Positions 20,594 to 29,141 are shown, counted from the first letter of the stretch. The stretch is DNA of 29,141 nucleotides from Gracilaria vermiculophylla (GCA_019155205.2 JAHNZQ020003147.1:107967-137107), one strand, 5' to 3'. Translations and numbers: made by a program. The notes: generated by a model from the letters alone, not told the origin.

Positions 20594-20599
20594 AATAAA
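20594..20599 (+). terminator. Poly(A) signal in the solo LTR
   Basis: AATAAA within an A-rich run downstream of the TATA-like box. Functional use is inferred from spacing. Confidence 0.4.
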
Positions 20600-22758
20600 A
20601 ATATTAAAATTTAACTCTACAGGAAAATGCAGTGTAGTGCAATACTCTGTACCCAAAGAAGGAAGTACACATAGAAAAGTATTTGGCAAAATTAAATGAG
20701 GCAAACCCTAACCTACTTGTAATTGCAACGGATATATTGCAACCCAGGAGCACAATTGAGAATTTTGAAAAACGCACAATCCAGCAATGACAGGCCTCTT
20801 GCTCTCCTAAGAGCGTGAGCTCGTCGACCTCCTCCAAGGTGCTGGATTCCAACGTCAGGGCGGATACCCGACGGGTCCTTGAGGCCGCCGGTTTGTCTGA
20901 AAGTGAAGCATGGACGCGACGAGTGGCACGGTGGGTATCCCAATAAAATTCCACGAAACGCGCTAGCTCCGTAGAGGTGGTCTTCAGGTGCGTTGTAGGG
21001 TGATTCCGCACCTTCGCGCGTATCGAGGGAAGGAGGCCCTCGACAAAGAACGACTTCAACCGCCGTTCGGAGTACACGTTCTCACACCACAGGGCCTTCG
21101 TCCACAGCTTCTGTGAGAACTCCGTCTAGGTCATGCCGTTGTTCTGCCTATAGAAGGTGAATTCAACATCAGCATCGTCTATTACCTCGTCCTTGGTGAA
21201 CCTGTTATGGAAGAAGTGGACCACCTCCGTTTATGTCGTCAAGATCTTCGTTCCAGGATCATCCGTGCTCTCCTCGGTGAGGCGCGGCTGCACCAGCGAG
21301 TGGGCTTGGCCTGTGAGTTAGAATTCAAAGCACCATACGGCGGCACCTTCCTGGAAACCATTGGTGTGACACGCTGAACGGAAGCGCGTGAGAAAATTCT
21401 ACACCGAGATGGCGTCTTCGCCTGAGAAGGAGTTCCTCTTCATTTGAATATCCATGCGGCGCTGGATCTTCGTGAGTCGTTTAGCGACGGACATATCGTA
21501 AAGAGTGGAGCGATCCTTCAACCTGTAGGTGTCATAATCCACCACTTTGGCGAAGCGGTCGTTAAGCGGGACGACCTTCCTGACCCTTCTGCTCTTCTCC
21601 TTGGAAGGTATACTGTTTTCCGAACTGGAGCTGTTTACGGATTCGGAGTCCGAGCTTCTCTCCGAATCGGTGTCTCGCTTTCTTCTTTTCTCCCTCCGTT
21701 TCTTTTGGCGTCTTTCCTTGAGGTGGTCTGGGCTACTGACGACACCCCCCTTATCGCGATCCACTCGAAGAGTATCCTGTGCTTTTATTCTTGGGTGAAT
21801 TCCTTCGCTACCGGTATCCTGTCCTCCTCCACGGAGCGTCTGGTCTAGACGGTGCATATCAAGATTCCCGAGGTGGTCCCATTTCGCTACTGCAGTATCC
21901 TTTCCTCCTCGGGCATAGGGAGTGGCAGCATCCTGTTCTCCTCTGCCCGGGGTCACCCTAGGTTATGATAGATTGAACCTCTCCTATACGGAAGAATAAC
22001 TTTGAAACGGCGCTGCGCGGAGCCGCTGCGCAGTTTGGGAGCGATCCTCCGCACGAATAACATCTGAAATCACCTCAAGGAAAGGATCAGAATCCAGCAA
22101 AGCATCCACAGCACGGAGAGCGCTCTTCGTTGCGATTTCCGCCACTAGGACGTGGCGGGGCGCTCCTAAGTGGGCTTCAACACCTGCAGGTGTCTTTTCG
22201 ACCAGCTTCTGTGAGAGACAAACCGTAAGGCGCGGGGCAAGCGACTCCAGGAGGCAGTTAGCATTCGGGTGTTTCCGTCCCTGCAGCTCCTGAGGTGGCG
22301 GCTGGGATGCCGTGTGCGGTTCTTCATCCTCCACATCGGCGTTCTCCAGAGGTATCGCGGTGGATTCCGCTTGCCTCCGTTCACGCAACCTCGTAAGGCG
22401 ATTCCTGGTTGCAATATATGGGACCCAAGCGCGATATTCATTCTCGCCTATTTGATTTTTGAAACGCTCCACAGAGGAGCCAGGATTCTGAAAGAGACTT
22501 TCAGGGTCCTCCAGTGTGGCGGCTATCTTCTGGAGAGCACTGCGCGTGCTGCGCCTACCGACGGAGACGGTTGCTTGAGGATCCTGTAGGGAGGTTTTCA
22601 CTGGATTTTCTGAGGGGTCCGTAGAGGAGTAGGTCGGGGGTGATTTTCTTCCACTTCCGATTCACCTTAAGTAAGGATTCCACTGTTGGGGTTCAGTCGT
22701 TACAAACTAGAAATGCAATTCTGCTGCGACTTTTGCGAATCCTTTAGGAACTATGATC

Positions 22759-22776
22759 TTCTAAATCGGGAGACCA
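22759..22776 (-). other. Primer-binding site of the full element
   Basis: Two bases (AC) after the 5' LTR the minus strand reads TGGTCTCCCGATTTAGAA. TGG is the complement of a tRNA CCA end. The same 18 bases with one difference lie at 27181-27198 in the second element. The primer tRNA is not identified: it is not the usual initiator-Met complement. Confidence 0.7.
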
Positions 22777-22778
22777 GT

Positions 22779-23331
22779 TGTGGTACTGTCAGCTCTCCTC
22801 TTGAGGTACTAAAGCACAACGTCCGTTAAGAGTTTTTGTTGACTCCAAAGGTACGTGTTCCTAAAGGTGGTCTCCGGTATCCGCTGTCGCGAGCCGGGGG
22901 AATTCTTAAGGGGGATCAGCAAACACCAAGTGGAGGAGGAGGTTCACTGGGGGGACAATGCTCATGCAGGCGCTGCTATGATGCGACCTGAGGATTGGCG
23001 GCTTAGAAACCTGATTTGATCGACGAGAGACTCCAACCGAAAAAGTGGATGAAGACTGAAGGGTGCTTGTATTTTCTTTCCCAGAGGTGGAGCCCAACCG
23101 GCAGATTAAAAATCAAGCCGGGAGCCCACCTCGACAGGTCTCAGAACCGCAGTAATTACCTGCATAAATTAACTAAAATAAATAATAATTCTACCGTGCA
23201 TTAATGATACTGTAGCACACACGGGCGAAATTATGCACCACGTGGCCGAGCTAATAAAATACGAGCCCTCCTTAGGAATATTATACCATAAGGCCACACC
23301 ATCATATTTCCTTAGGAGCCACTGTACTACA
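22779..23331 (-). repeat. LTR copy 4 (5' LTR of the full element)
   Basis: On the plus strand this 553-base LTR starts TGTGGTACTG and ends GTACTACA; a primer-binding site adjoins its inner edge. The outer flank is AAAGT (23332-23336), which does not match TTTGC beyond LTR copy 3. Confidence 0.9.
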
Positions 23332-23348
23332 AAAGTCTTCGAAAACCT

Positions 23349-24340
23349 TCACATTCTGGTGTAGTATCTTGAATCACAATAACCTTGGAAACCATATCCA
23401 TCAAAATACTTCAAATAAGAAGAAACAAATGGCAATATGGTATTTTTGGAATTCCAACTTTTTCCAAAACTGTATTCAGGACGCTTAAGCAGTCCTATGT
23501 GCTCTAATATTTTTTGTTTTACTTTCTCTCGCACAATGTTTGAACAAGTGGAAACTCCGTAGAAAGGCCTTTTAGCGAAAGGAGTATTTCTCTTTCACGT
23601 TTCTCAATAACGCGGTAACTCCCTGTAAGTCGTAATTCAAAAAACCCGAATCTTCGCTCGAAGATGGGCCTTCGGAATCTGATTCCCAAACCAAGTAGTC
23701 TAGTAACAAGAATGCAGGGATAGCTGAATACGAACCCAGAGCAATCAATTCCATATGCTTGCATCACATATGGCGGATCAAGCATATATCTAGATTCGGA
23801 ATTGCATAAACCCTTTCCAATATGCACTTTGCAGTTTTCAGAGATTCCCAACTCATTAACATGCATATTCGAGCATAGCATGAAGGGGAAAATACCTCTT
23901 TAAATATCTTGAATGGGCGAACAGCTGCGTAACGTGGAAGTTCTGGAAGCTCTAAAAATGCATTTTTTGCTTCAAAGTAAAGTCTTTTGGATTGCTTAAA
24001 GTATGTCTGCTCCATGTACAGCTCAAGATCATAAGCATCTCTTACTACCCATTTTGGTACATGATTATTGTAGGATTCTTGCGCCCCCATGGATATACTA
24101 TGCAACCACCACCACTGAATACGATTGGTATGGCCTACGTCGGTGTCTTTCTGAGCATATTGGATGTCTATGTCACTTAGTTGAACTCGTAGATTTTGAG
24201 AAAGAAGCAGAAACTCTGCATGTATAAGAGATACAAAGTTATCGCCAAAACAATACGTTACTTCTATTCTTAAGCCTTTGTCACAATCTTTCGATACTGC
24301 GTGTCGTCTTCGAACATCGTGAATGAGCTGCCTCTAATAC
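23349..24340 (-). pseudogene. Unrecognised coding remnant, 3' part
   Basis: The main frame, read down from about 24330, is LIHDVRRRHAVSKDCDKG, then CFGDNFVSLIHAEFLLLS, RIQWWWLHSISMGAQESY, ELPELPRYAAVRPFKIFKEV and CILERVYAIPNLDICLI. It continues after a TGA as MELIALGSYSAIPAFLLLDY to about 23570. A last block in another frame (23534-23349) reads QKILEHIGLLKRPEYSFG and LKYFDGYGFQGYCDSRYY. AT-rich DNA, natural residue mix and continuity across stops suggest real ancestry. No family is recognised. It ends at LTR copy 4. Confidence 0.4.
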
Positions 24341-25408
24341 TGTATAATTGAATTTTCGTTTTTCCGTGGAGCTCTCTGTTTCCTTTGCTGGTGGTCTCGT
24401 TGATTTTTCTCTCTGACTTAATATGTTGCAGTACGTCAATGCCCATGTACCAAAACCTCTTTTTCACTGCAAAGTACGCAGGCGTAATATAGACTGATTC
24501 TCCTCGCTTTGTTTCGGCATAGCGGGTCATTTTGTATATATTGACTTTTTTATGGGCCAATTTAATCGCTTCCTGTCTTCACCAATAGACAAAGTAGAGT
24601 TTTGGAAACCTGTCACGATAGGGAATGAAGAGGTGCTGAACATTGAGGTTCCCAAAGATCGATTTGTGCGTTTCGATGATATTTCTGGAATAAAAGCTGA
24701 TCCTTCTTCTTTTGGGAATGCCATTCTAGGGAGCTGCACAGAGCACTTTTGCATCATCTCCGGTGGAGGTGACATTACATATGCAATATCAATTACAGAA
24801 TCATGAAATGCAACGGACACAAGCTGCTCGCATAATTCCTCTCTGATCTTGTGCACCTCTCTGGCGCACACAACCTCTCTTGGAAGACCATGCTTTGTGG
24901 GTCGCAACCATATAGGACCTATCAACAAAAGATCCTGTAACAAAAGATGACCAATTCTCTGGGCTCTTACATTTGAATGAGCAGAGGGAAATGCATTTTC
25001 GCCATTTCTCTGAGAATCTAGTAGCATATGCACGAGTTCGTCTCTTAGAAACCCTTTCCAGTCGTGTTTTTTAAAAACCTCGATTTTACACGGATCGTTA
25101 ATGTCTCGTTTGAACACTTCGTTGACAGCCCTACGTCCTTTAAAATACCGAATTAGCGTTTCAGGTACTTTATGAGTTTCTGAGCAAGAAAAGTCTGAAA
25201 CTCTCTCTGTAGGAAGCACACTTGAAAAGATTTCCAGTGCCCTAGAAAACCTCACAATAAAGCATAATGTGAGGGTTATTCTTCCTGTTGCAAGGGAAAT
25301 TCCATTATTTTCTGCGGAGGGCTGTCCTTTACAGCAAAAGTGTAGAATATCTATACCAGCTCTAGGTACGGCGCAACATGTAAGGCGGATCTGGAACTGC
25401 GTTTTCAC
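24273..25408 (-). CDS. Hypothetical protein, possibly two frames joined by -1 frameshifting
   Basis: The larger frame is open for 293 codons from a GTG at 25408 to a stop at 24527, containing LIRYFKGRRAVNEVFKRD, KHDWKGFLRDELVHMLLD, IGHLLLQDLLLIGPIWLRPT and EVHKIREELCEQLVSVAFHD. Near its end it overlaps a second frame (24560-24270) with RYAETKRGESVYITPAYF and KKRFWYMGIDVLQHIKSE. The overlap holds A-AAA-AAG in the first frame. Coherent text upstream of 25408 in the same frame means the start shown is arbitrary. I do not recognise the protein; it may be decayed like its neighbours. Confidence 0.4.
24545..24551 (-). promoter_or_regulatory. Candidate -1 ribosomal frameshift heptamer
   Basis: The minus strand reads ATA-AAA-AAG-TCA in the 293-codon frame, that is A-AAA-AAG, a classic slippery heptamer. 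Slipping back one base gives AAA-AAA-GTC-AAT and enters the downstream frame, which is open for over 90 codons. I see no strong stem just downstream, and a one-base indel in an A run would look the same. Confidence 0.35.
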
Positions 25409-26520
25409 GACAACTCCACCTGTGCTTCGTAGGGAAAAGAAGAAGAGTTCAGTGTAATGGTACCAGGTGATTGTGGGCCATCGATCTTTGCTCCCGTGTT
25501 TGCAAAGATTCTTCCTTTGTGTTTTGGGGACAATTGTTTCAAAAATTGTCGTAGTAAAGCCCCATCACCGGCCAGCAGCCGTGCAACGAAGAATGAAGGT
25601 GCAATGGCGAAAACAGGTACGGGACCAAACTTGGGAACTATTTGGATCTCAAAAATCCTGAAAAAAATGGGATCTGACAAAGAAGGTGAATAATTAGATA
25701 TCCTTGATCTGTAAAATTTTCCATTGACAAAATAGTCTCCTGGAAACTCATCCCTACAAAGTCTTGATAGTTTGGAGACATTGTTATTTCTACGCATATA
25801 CTTGGTCTGTCTCACCATATACGATTGAAATTAACTTGGAATTCTTGACGTACAATTTTCAAATGCTACGCCACCGTGTGCTACGGTGGTGGCATCCAAA
25901 GAATCAACATCTATTAAACAATGAATGCGCATAAACTGCGTATTCTCAAATGGTATTGACGGCTTCAAATCGAGCGGAGAACTTCCAGATATGTAGTTTC
26001 TAAGATCTCCAGCCAGAAAGTACATTTCTCTGTTTTTCAATCTCTTTCATAGATCCGGTATAGAAATGTAAGATTGGCCACCTTCAATCCAGCGCAGAGA
26101 AGAAACCACACCCGACCGAGTTCTCTCTGAACCTGGGAAACAAGATAGTATTGACTGTGAGTAGAAACGAATTGGGAGAGCTTGTTCTGCAGTCGAATGA
26201 CATTTTTGAAGAAGTACTGAGATGTACGGGTACATCTGAAAATAGGGTACCTGCTGAGACGAAATTGTTTCATCATAAAAATCGAGTTCCTCCTCTGTAT
26301 TATGGTGGTGTTTATTGCTAAAAAGAGAAAGTATAATGCTTTCTCTATCTTCTTCACTTGCAAGCTCTGCAGACTCGTCTTCATCTTCTTTCTCAGAAAC
26401 GTTTTTTTCTTCTTCATCATCTCGTGGAAGATGGAGAACGTGGACTGGTTTTGATACCTTAGTAAAGCGTATGGGCATAAATTGTGAGTCTCCTTGCGTT
26501 CTTTCGTCAAAACAAAGACT
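25405..26520 (-). pseudogene. Unrecognised coding remnant, 5' part
   Basis: One frame runs from about 26520 to the TGA at 25405, interrupted by stops at 26047 and 25831. It holds SKPVHVLHLPRDDEEEKN, an acidic low-complexity patch, FYDETISSQQVPYFQMYPY, SILSCFPGSERTRSG and MYFLAGDLRNYISGSSPLDL. After the second stop come SRLCRDEFPGDYFVNGKFY, FEIQIVPKFGPVPVFAIA and ARLLAGDGALLRQFLKQL. The next region of the same strand (25408 down) continues in a different frame. It appears to be the N-terminal part of one large gene whose 5' end is cut near LTR copy 5. Family unknown. Confidence 0.42.
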
Positions 26521-26625
26521 TCAAAGTATCTCTTCCGATCCAGAAACGGGACCAAAAGGTCTACCTGAGGCTACTTAAGATAATCCATATATAGTGGGCG
26601 TCAGACTGAATTTCCGCTCAACGTG

Positions 26626-27178
26626 TGTAGTACAGTGGCTCCTACGGAAATATGGTGGTTTGGCCTTAATGTATAATATTCCTGAGGAGGGTTCGTAATT
26701 TATTAGCTGGGCCACGTGGTGGATGATGGCGCCCGCGTGCGCTACAGTATCCTTAAGGTACGGTAGAATTATTATTTATTTTAGATATTTTATGCGGGCG
26801 ATCAACACAGTAGTGCGACCTCCCGAGGCGGGCTCCCGGCTTGATATTTAAGCTGCCGGTTGAGCTCCACCTCTCGGGAAGTAAAGACAAGCACCCTTGA
26901 GACTTTTTCTACATTTTACGGTTGGAGTCTCTTGTCTATTCTCGCAGGTTTCTAAGCCGCCGATCTCCAGGTCGCATCATAGCAGCGCCTGTAGGAGCAT
27001 TGTCCGCCCAGTGAACCTCCCCCTCCGCTTGGTGTTTGCGGATCCCTTTCAGAATTTCCCCGGCTCGCGACAGCGGATATCGGAGACCACCTTTAGGAAT
27101 ACGCGCCTTTGGAGTCACCAAAAACTCCTAACGGATGTTGTGCTTTATTACCTCGACAGGAGGGCTGACAGTACCACA
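26626..27178 (+). repeat. LTR copy 5 (5' LTR of the second element)
   Basis: This 553-base LTR starts TGTAGTACAGTGG and ends GACAGTACCACA in plus orientation. It contains a CACGTG box (26713-26718) and, after a GC-rich stretch, a TATTTAA box. It opposes LTR copy 4, so 23332-26625 is flanked by inverted LTRs. Confidence 0.92.
26845..26851 (+). promoter_or_regulatory. Candidate TATA box of the LTR promoter
   Basis: TATTTAA follows GGCGGGCTCCCGGCTTGA. The same box survives in LTR copy 1 but is altered in copies 2, 3 and 4. It lies about 490 bases before the gag ATG, which suits an LTR promoter with transcription starting near 26880; the start is inferred. Confidence 0.38.
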
Positions 27179-27180
27179 AC

Positions 27181-27198
27181 TGGTCTCCGGATTTAGAA
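27181..27198 (+). other. Primer-binding site of the second element
   Basis: TGGTCTCCGGATTTAGAA starts two bases after the LTR and differs by one base from the site at 22759-22776. Conservation between two otherwise diverged copies supports a functional primer site. Confidence 0.72.
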
Positions 27199-27334
27199 CG
27201 TCACAGTTCCTAAATGATTCGCACAAGTCGCAGCAGAACCGCGTTTCTAGTTCGCAACGACCAACCCGCAACAGTGGAAGTCTTCCTTAAGGTGATCCGG
27301 AAGTGGAAGCAAAGCACCCCCGACCTACTTTTCT

Positions 27335-29141
27335 ATGGACCCCTCAGAACATCCCATGGAAACCACCCTACAGGATTCTCAAGCAACCAGCTCCGTTGGT
27401 GGGCGCAGCACGCGCAGCGCTTTCCAGGAGATGGCCACCACCCTAGAGGACCCTGAAAGTCTCCTTCGGAATCCTGGCTCCTCTGTGGAGCGTTTCAGGA
27501 ATCGCCTTAGGAGAATGCATGATCGGAGGCAAGCGGAACCCCCCGCAGCACCTCGGGAGATCGCCGACGTGGAGGTTGAAGAACCGCACACGGCATCGCA
27601 GCCTCCACCTCAGGAGCCCCAGGGACGGGAACACCCGGAGGCTAACACCCTCTTGGAGTCCCTGGCCCCGCGCCTTATGGATTGGCTCTCACAGGAGCTG
27701 GTCGAAAGAATACCTGCAGGTGTTGAAGCCCACTTCGGAGCGCGCCGCCAAGCCCTTGTGGAGGATATCGCAACGGAGAGCACTCACCGTGCTGTGGATG
27801 CTTTGCTGGATTCCGTTCATTTCCTTGAGGTGATCTCAGATGTAATCCGTGCGGAAGTTCGCTCCCAAACCGCGCAGCTGCTCCCCGCAGCGGCGTTTCA
27901 AAGTTATTCATCCGTACAGGAGACGTTCCCTCTATCAACACCTAAGGTGACCCCGGGCAGAGAAGGAAAGGATACTGCCGCCCCCTACGCCAGAGGAGGA
28001 AAGGATACTGCCGAAGGGAAACGGGACCACCTCAAGAATCTTGCTATACACCGTCTGGACCTGACGCCCCGCGGAGGAGGACAGGACACCGGTCGCGACG
28101 AAGTCCACCTAAGGAGAGAAGGACAGGATACTTCTCGGGTGGATCGCGATATCGGGGGTATCGTCAGCATCCCAGACCACCTTAAGGAAAGAATAAGAAA
28201 GAAACGGAGGGAGAAAAGACGCCAGCGAGACACCGATTCGGAGGAAAGCTCAGACTTGGAATCTGTAAACAGCTCCAGCTCGGAGGACAGTACATCTCCC
28301 AAGGAGAAGAGCAGAAGGGTCAGGAAGGTCGTCCCGCTTAACGACCTCTTCGCCAAAGTGGTGGATTATGACACCTACAGGTTGCATGATCGCTCCACAC
28401 TTTACGGCGCGTCGGTCGCTAAACGACTCACGAAGATGCAGCGCCATATGGATATTCAAATGAAGAAGCATTCCTTCTCAGGCGAAGACCCCATCTCGGT
28501 GTTGAATTTTCTTACGCGCTTCCGTTCGGCGTGTAACACAAATGGTGTCCATGAAGGTGCCGCCGTATGGTGCTTTCAGTTCTACCTCACAGGCCAAGCG
28601 CACTCGCTGGTGCAGCCGCGCCTCACGGGGGAGAGCACCATTGTGGATAATCCTGGAACAAAGATCTTGACGACGTACCCAGAGGTAGTCAATTTCCTCC
28701 TTAAAAGGTACGCCACGGACGAGATGATGGCCGATGCCGATGATGTAGTCACCTCCTACAGGCAGAACACCGGAATGACCGAGACGGAGTTCTCACAGAA
28801 GCTGTGGACGAAGGCCCTGCGGTGTGGGAATGTGTACTCCGGACGGCGGTTGAAGTCGCTGTTTGTCGAGGTACTCCTTCCCTTGATACGTGCGAGGGTG
28901 CGTAATCATTTGACCACACACCCAAAGACCACCTATACGGAGTTAGCACGTTTCGCGGAATCCTACGGGGATACCCACCGTGCCGCTCGCCGCAGTCATG
29001 CTCCACTTTCGGACAAACCGGCCGCCTTAAGGACCCGTCGGGCATCCGCCCTGACGTTGGACTCCAGCACCTCGGAGGAAGTCGACGAGCTCACGCTCGT
29101 AGGAGAGCAAGAGGCCCTTGCCCTTTCATACGCCTCCTCCC
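27335..29141 (+). CDS. gag: gag polyprotein, intact as far as visible (602 codons, 3' end outside window)
   Basis: From ATG at 27335 the frame has no stop to the last base of the window, which I checked codon by codon. The start is placed by homology: the other copy keeps all following residues but has ACG here. Regions: N-terminal helices (ATTLEDPESLLRNPGSSVE) and an acidic/Pro-rich part. Next is a zone with four G(K/Q)DT motifs (about 27960-28130), then a basic plus serine-acidic segment (RKKRREKRRQRDTDSEESS) that could bind nucleic acid or act as a nuclear signal. A Retrotrans_gag-like capsid follows from FSGEDPISVLNFLTRFRSAC to ELARFAESYGDTHRAARR. Gag forms the particle that packages element RNA. 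The protein lacks an 18-codon segment present in the other copy after SVERF. Confidence 0.88.
   Translation, partial: MDPSEHPMETTLQDSQATSSVGGRSTRSAFQEMATTLEDPESLLRNPGSSVERFRNRLRRMHDRRQAEPPAAPREIADVEVEEPHTASQPPPQEPQGREHPEANTLLESLAPRLMDWLSQELVERIPAGVEAHFGARRQALVEDIATESTHRAVDALLDSVHFLEVISDVIRAEVRSQTAQLLPAAAFQSYSSVQETFPLSTPKVTPGREGKDTAAPYARGGKDTAEGKRDHLKNLAIHRLDLTPRGGGQDTGRDEVHLRREGQDTSRVDRDIGGIVSIPDHLKERIRKKRREKRRQRDTDSEESSDLESVNSSSSEDSTSPKEKSRRVRKVVPLNDLFAKVVDYDTYRLHDRSTLYGASVAKRLTKMQRHMDIQMKKHSFSGEDPISVLNFLTRFRSACNTNGVHEGAAVWCFQFYLTGQAHSLVQPRLTGESTIVDNPGTKILTTYPEVVNFLLKRYATDEMMADADDVVTSYRQNTGMTETEFSQKLWTKALRCGNVYSGRRLKSLFVEVLLPLIRARVRNHLTTHPKTTYTELARFAESYGDTHRAARRSHAPLSDKPAALRTRRASALTLDSSTSEEVDELTLVGEQEALALSYASS

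Larger units (their letters stand above)
19909..20792 (+). mobile_element. Solo LTR of a second, unrelated LTR family
   Basis: An AT-rich 884-base block interrupts gag exactly, starting TGTTGACGTC and ending CAATGACA. It is flanked by perfect 5-base duplications GGCCT at 19904-19908 and 20793-20797. Removing it and one duplication restores the gag reading seen in the intact copy (GEQEALAL). TG...CA ends, a 5-base duplication and no coding capacity define a solo LTR. A TATTTATA box at 20538-20545 and AATAAA at 20594-20599 in that order suggest plus orientation. It inserted after the host element. Confidence 0.82.
19462..22622 (-). pseudogene. gag (capsid) pseudogene, split by a foreign solo LTR
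   Basis: It aligns along its length with the intact gag at 27335-29141. The initiator there is ATG-GAC-CCC-TCA; here it is ACG at 22622-22620. Order: N-terminal helices (ATLEDPESLFQNPGSSVERF), a G(K/Q)DT repeat zone, a basic/serine region (ERRQKKRREKRRKRDTDSE), then the capsid fold (FSGEDAISV, stop, NFLTRFRSAC...). Stops in frame include 21986-21984 and 21401-21399. At 20797 the gene is cut by an 884-base insertion and resumes at 19903 (EALALTYASS). No CCHC zinc knuckle is clear downstream. The frame continues into protease. Confidence 0.87.
13020..23331 (-). mobile_element. Ty3/gypsy chromodomain retrotransposon (chromovirus), decayed, 10.3 kb
   Basis: A complete element lies on the minus strand: LTR 22779-23331, primer-binding site, gag, protease, reverse transcriptase, RNase H, integrase, chromodomain, antisense ORF, then LTR 13020-13573. 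RT-RNase H-integrase order and the chromodomain define a Ty3/gypsy chromovirus. The LTRs have diverged visibly (5 mismatches in their first 54 plus-strand bases), so it is old or its LTRs are not original partners. Outer flanks are TTTGC on the left and AAAGT on the right, so no target duplication remains. A foreign solo LTR sits in gag. No copy of its enzymes is intact. Confidence 0.9.
26626..29141 (+). mobile_element. Second Ty3/gypsy chromovirus copy, runs off the window
   Basis: LTR 26626-27178, primer-binding site 27181-27198 and an uninterrupted gag from 27335 match the decayed element on the other strand at every level. The window ends within gag, so pol and the 3' LTR are not seen. 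The left flank is ACGTG (26621-26625). The open gag suggests a recent or selected copy. Confidence 0.9.

Noticed and set aside
1287..21986. RIP-like C-to-T mutation as the main source of stops
   Set aside because: Some stops are CAG to TAG, but others are TCA to TAA, TAC to TAA or TTG to TAG, so no single mutation type dominates.
547..22622. Stop codon reassignment or programmed read-through as the cause of in-frame stops
   Set aside because: TAA, TAG and TGA all interrupt frames. Homologous copies have sense codons there, and the intact 602-codon gag contains no stop.
13020..27178. Target duplication for the full element from AAAGT and TTTGC
   Set aside because: The two flanks are not identical. 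TTTGC instead pairs with the GCAAA beside LTR copy 2.
1..29141. CRISPR arrays, tRNA, rRNA or bacterial operons
   Set aside because: No direct-repeat and spacer series, no cloverleaf with tRNA consensus and no rRNA core sequence were seen. The gene content is eukaryotic transposons.

Overview
This looks like eukaryotic nuclear DNA made almost entirely of transposable elements and decayed gene remnants. There are no bacterial operons, ribosome-binding sites, tRNAs or rRNAs. Mobile-element families present are a chromodomain Ty3/gypsy LTR retrotransposon, PIF/Harbinger transposases, a piggyBac transposase and at least one further LTR family. This mix fits a repeat-rich alga or oomycete. A red alga is my weak first guess, but the sequence alone does not settle it.

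Layout. 1-546 is an LTR (copy 1) that cuts into a PIF/Harbinger transposase remnant (547-1415). 1490-4330 holds a decayed minus-strand TPR-repeat gene, probably split by an inserted element (1974-2667). 4637-4720 is a perfect three-stem palindromic structure. 4740-5440 is another minus-strand coding fossil. 5453-9563 may be one Harbinger element: short inverted ends surround an unknown plus-strand gene (5530-6897), a PfkB sugar/nucleoside-kinase fragment (7182-7770) and a converging Harbinger transposase (9338-8193). A piggyBac transposase starts at 10020, and its first half stops at LTR copy 2 (10837-11390). Its second half lies on the opposite strand at 13019-11773, next to LTR copy 3. The two halves and their 5-base flanks fit an inversion between LTRs of opposite orientation.

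13020-23331 is a 10.3 kb Ty3/gypsy element on the minus strand: 5' LTR 22779-23331, then gag, protease, reverse transcriptase-RNase H, integrase, chromodomain, and 3' LTR 13020-13573. It is dead, with many in-frame stops, a lost gag start, a destroyed protease active site and two destroyed integrase catalytic residues. It carries a plus-strand (antisense) ORF near its 3' end, and an 884-base solo LTR of another family inserted in gag with a perfect 5-base target duplication. 23349-26520 is AT-rich minus-strand coding sequence I do not recognise, with one junction that looks like a -1 frameshift site. From 26626 a second copy of the same Ty3/gypsy family begins on the plus strand. Its gag is open for 602 codons without a stop up to the window end, so this copy may be young or still functional.

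The genes do not form a pathway. The window is a stack of nested insertions, and its main interest is the rearrangement history plus a few unexplained structures.
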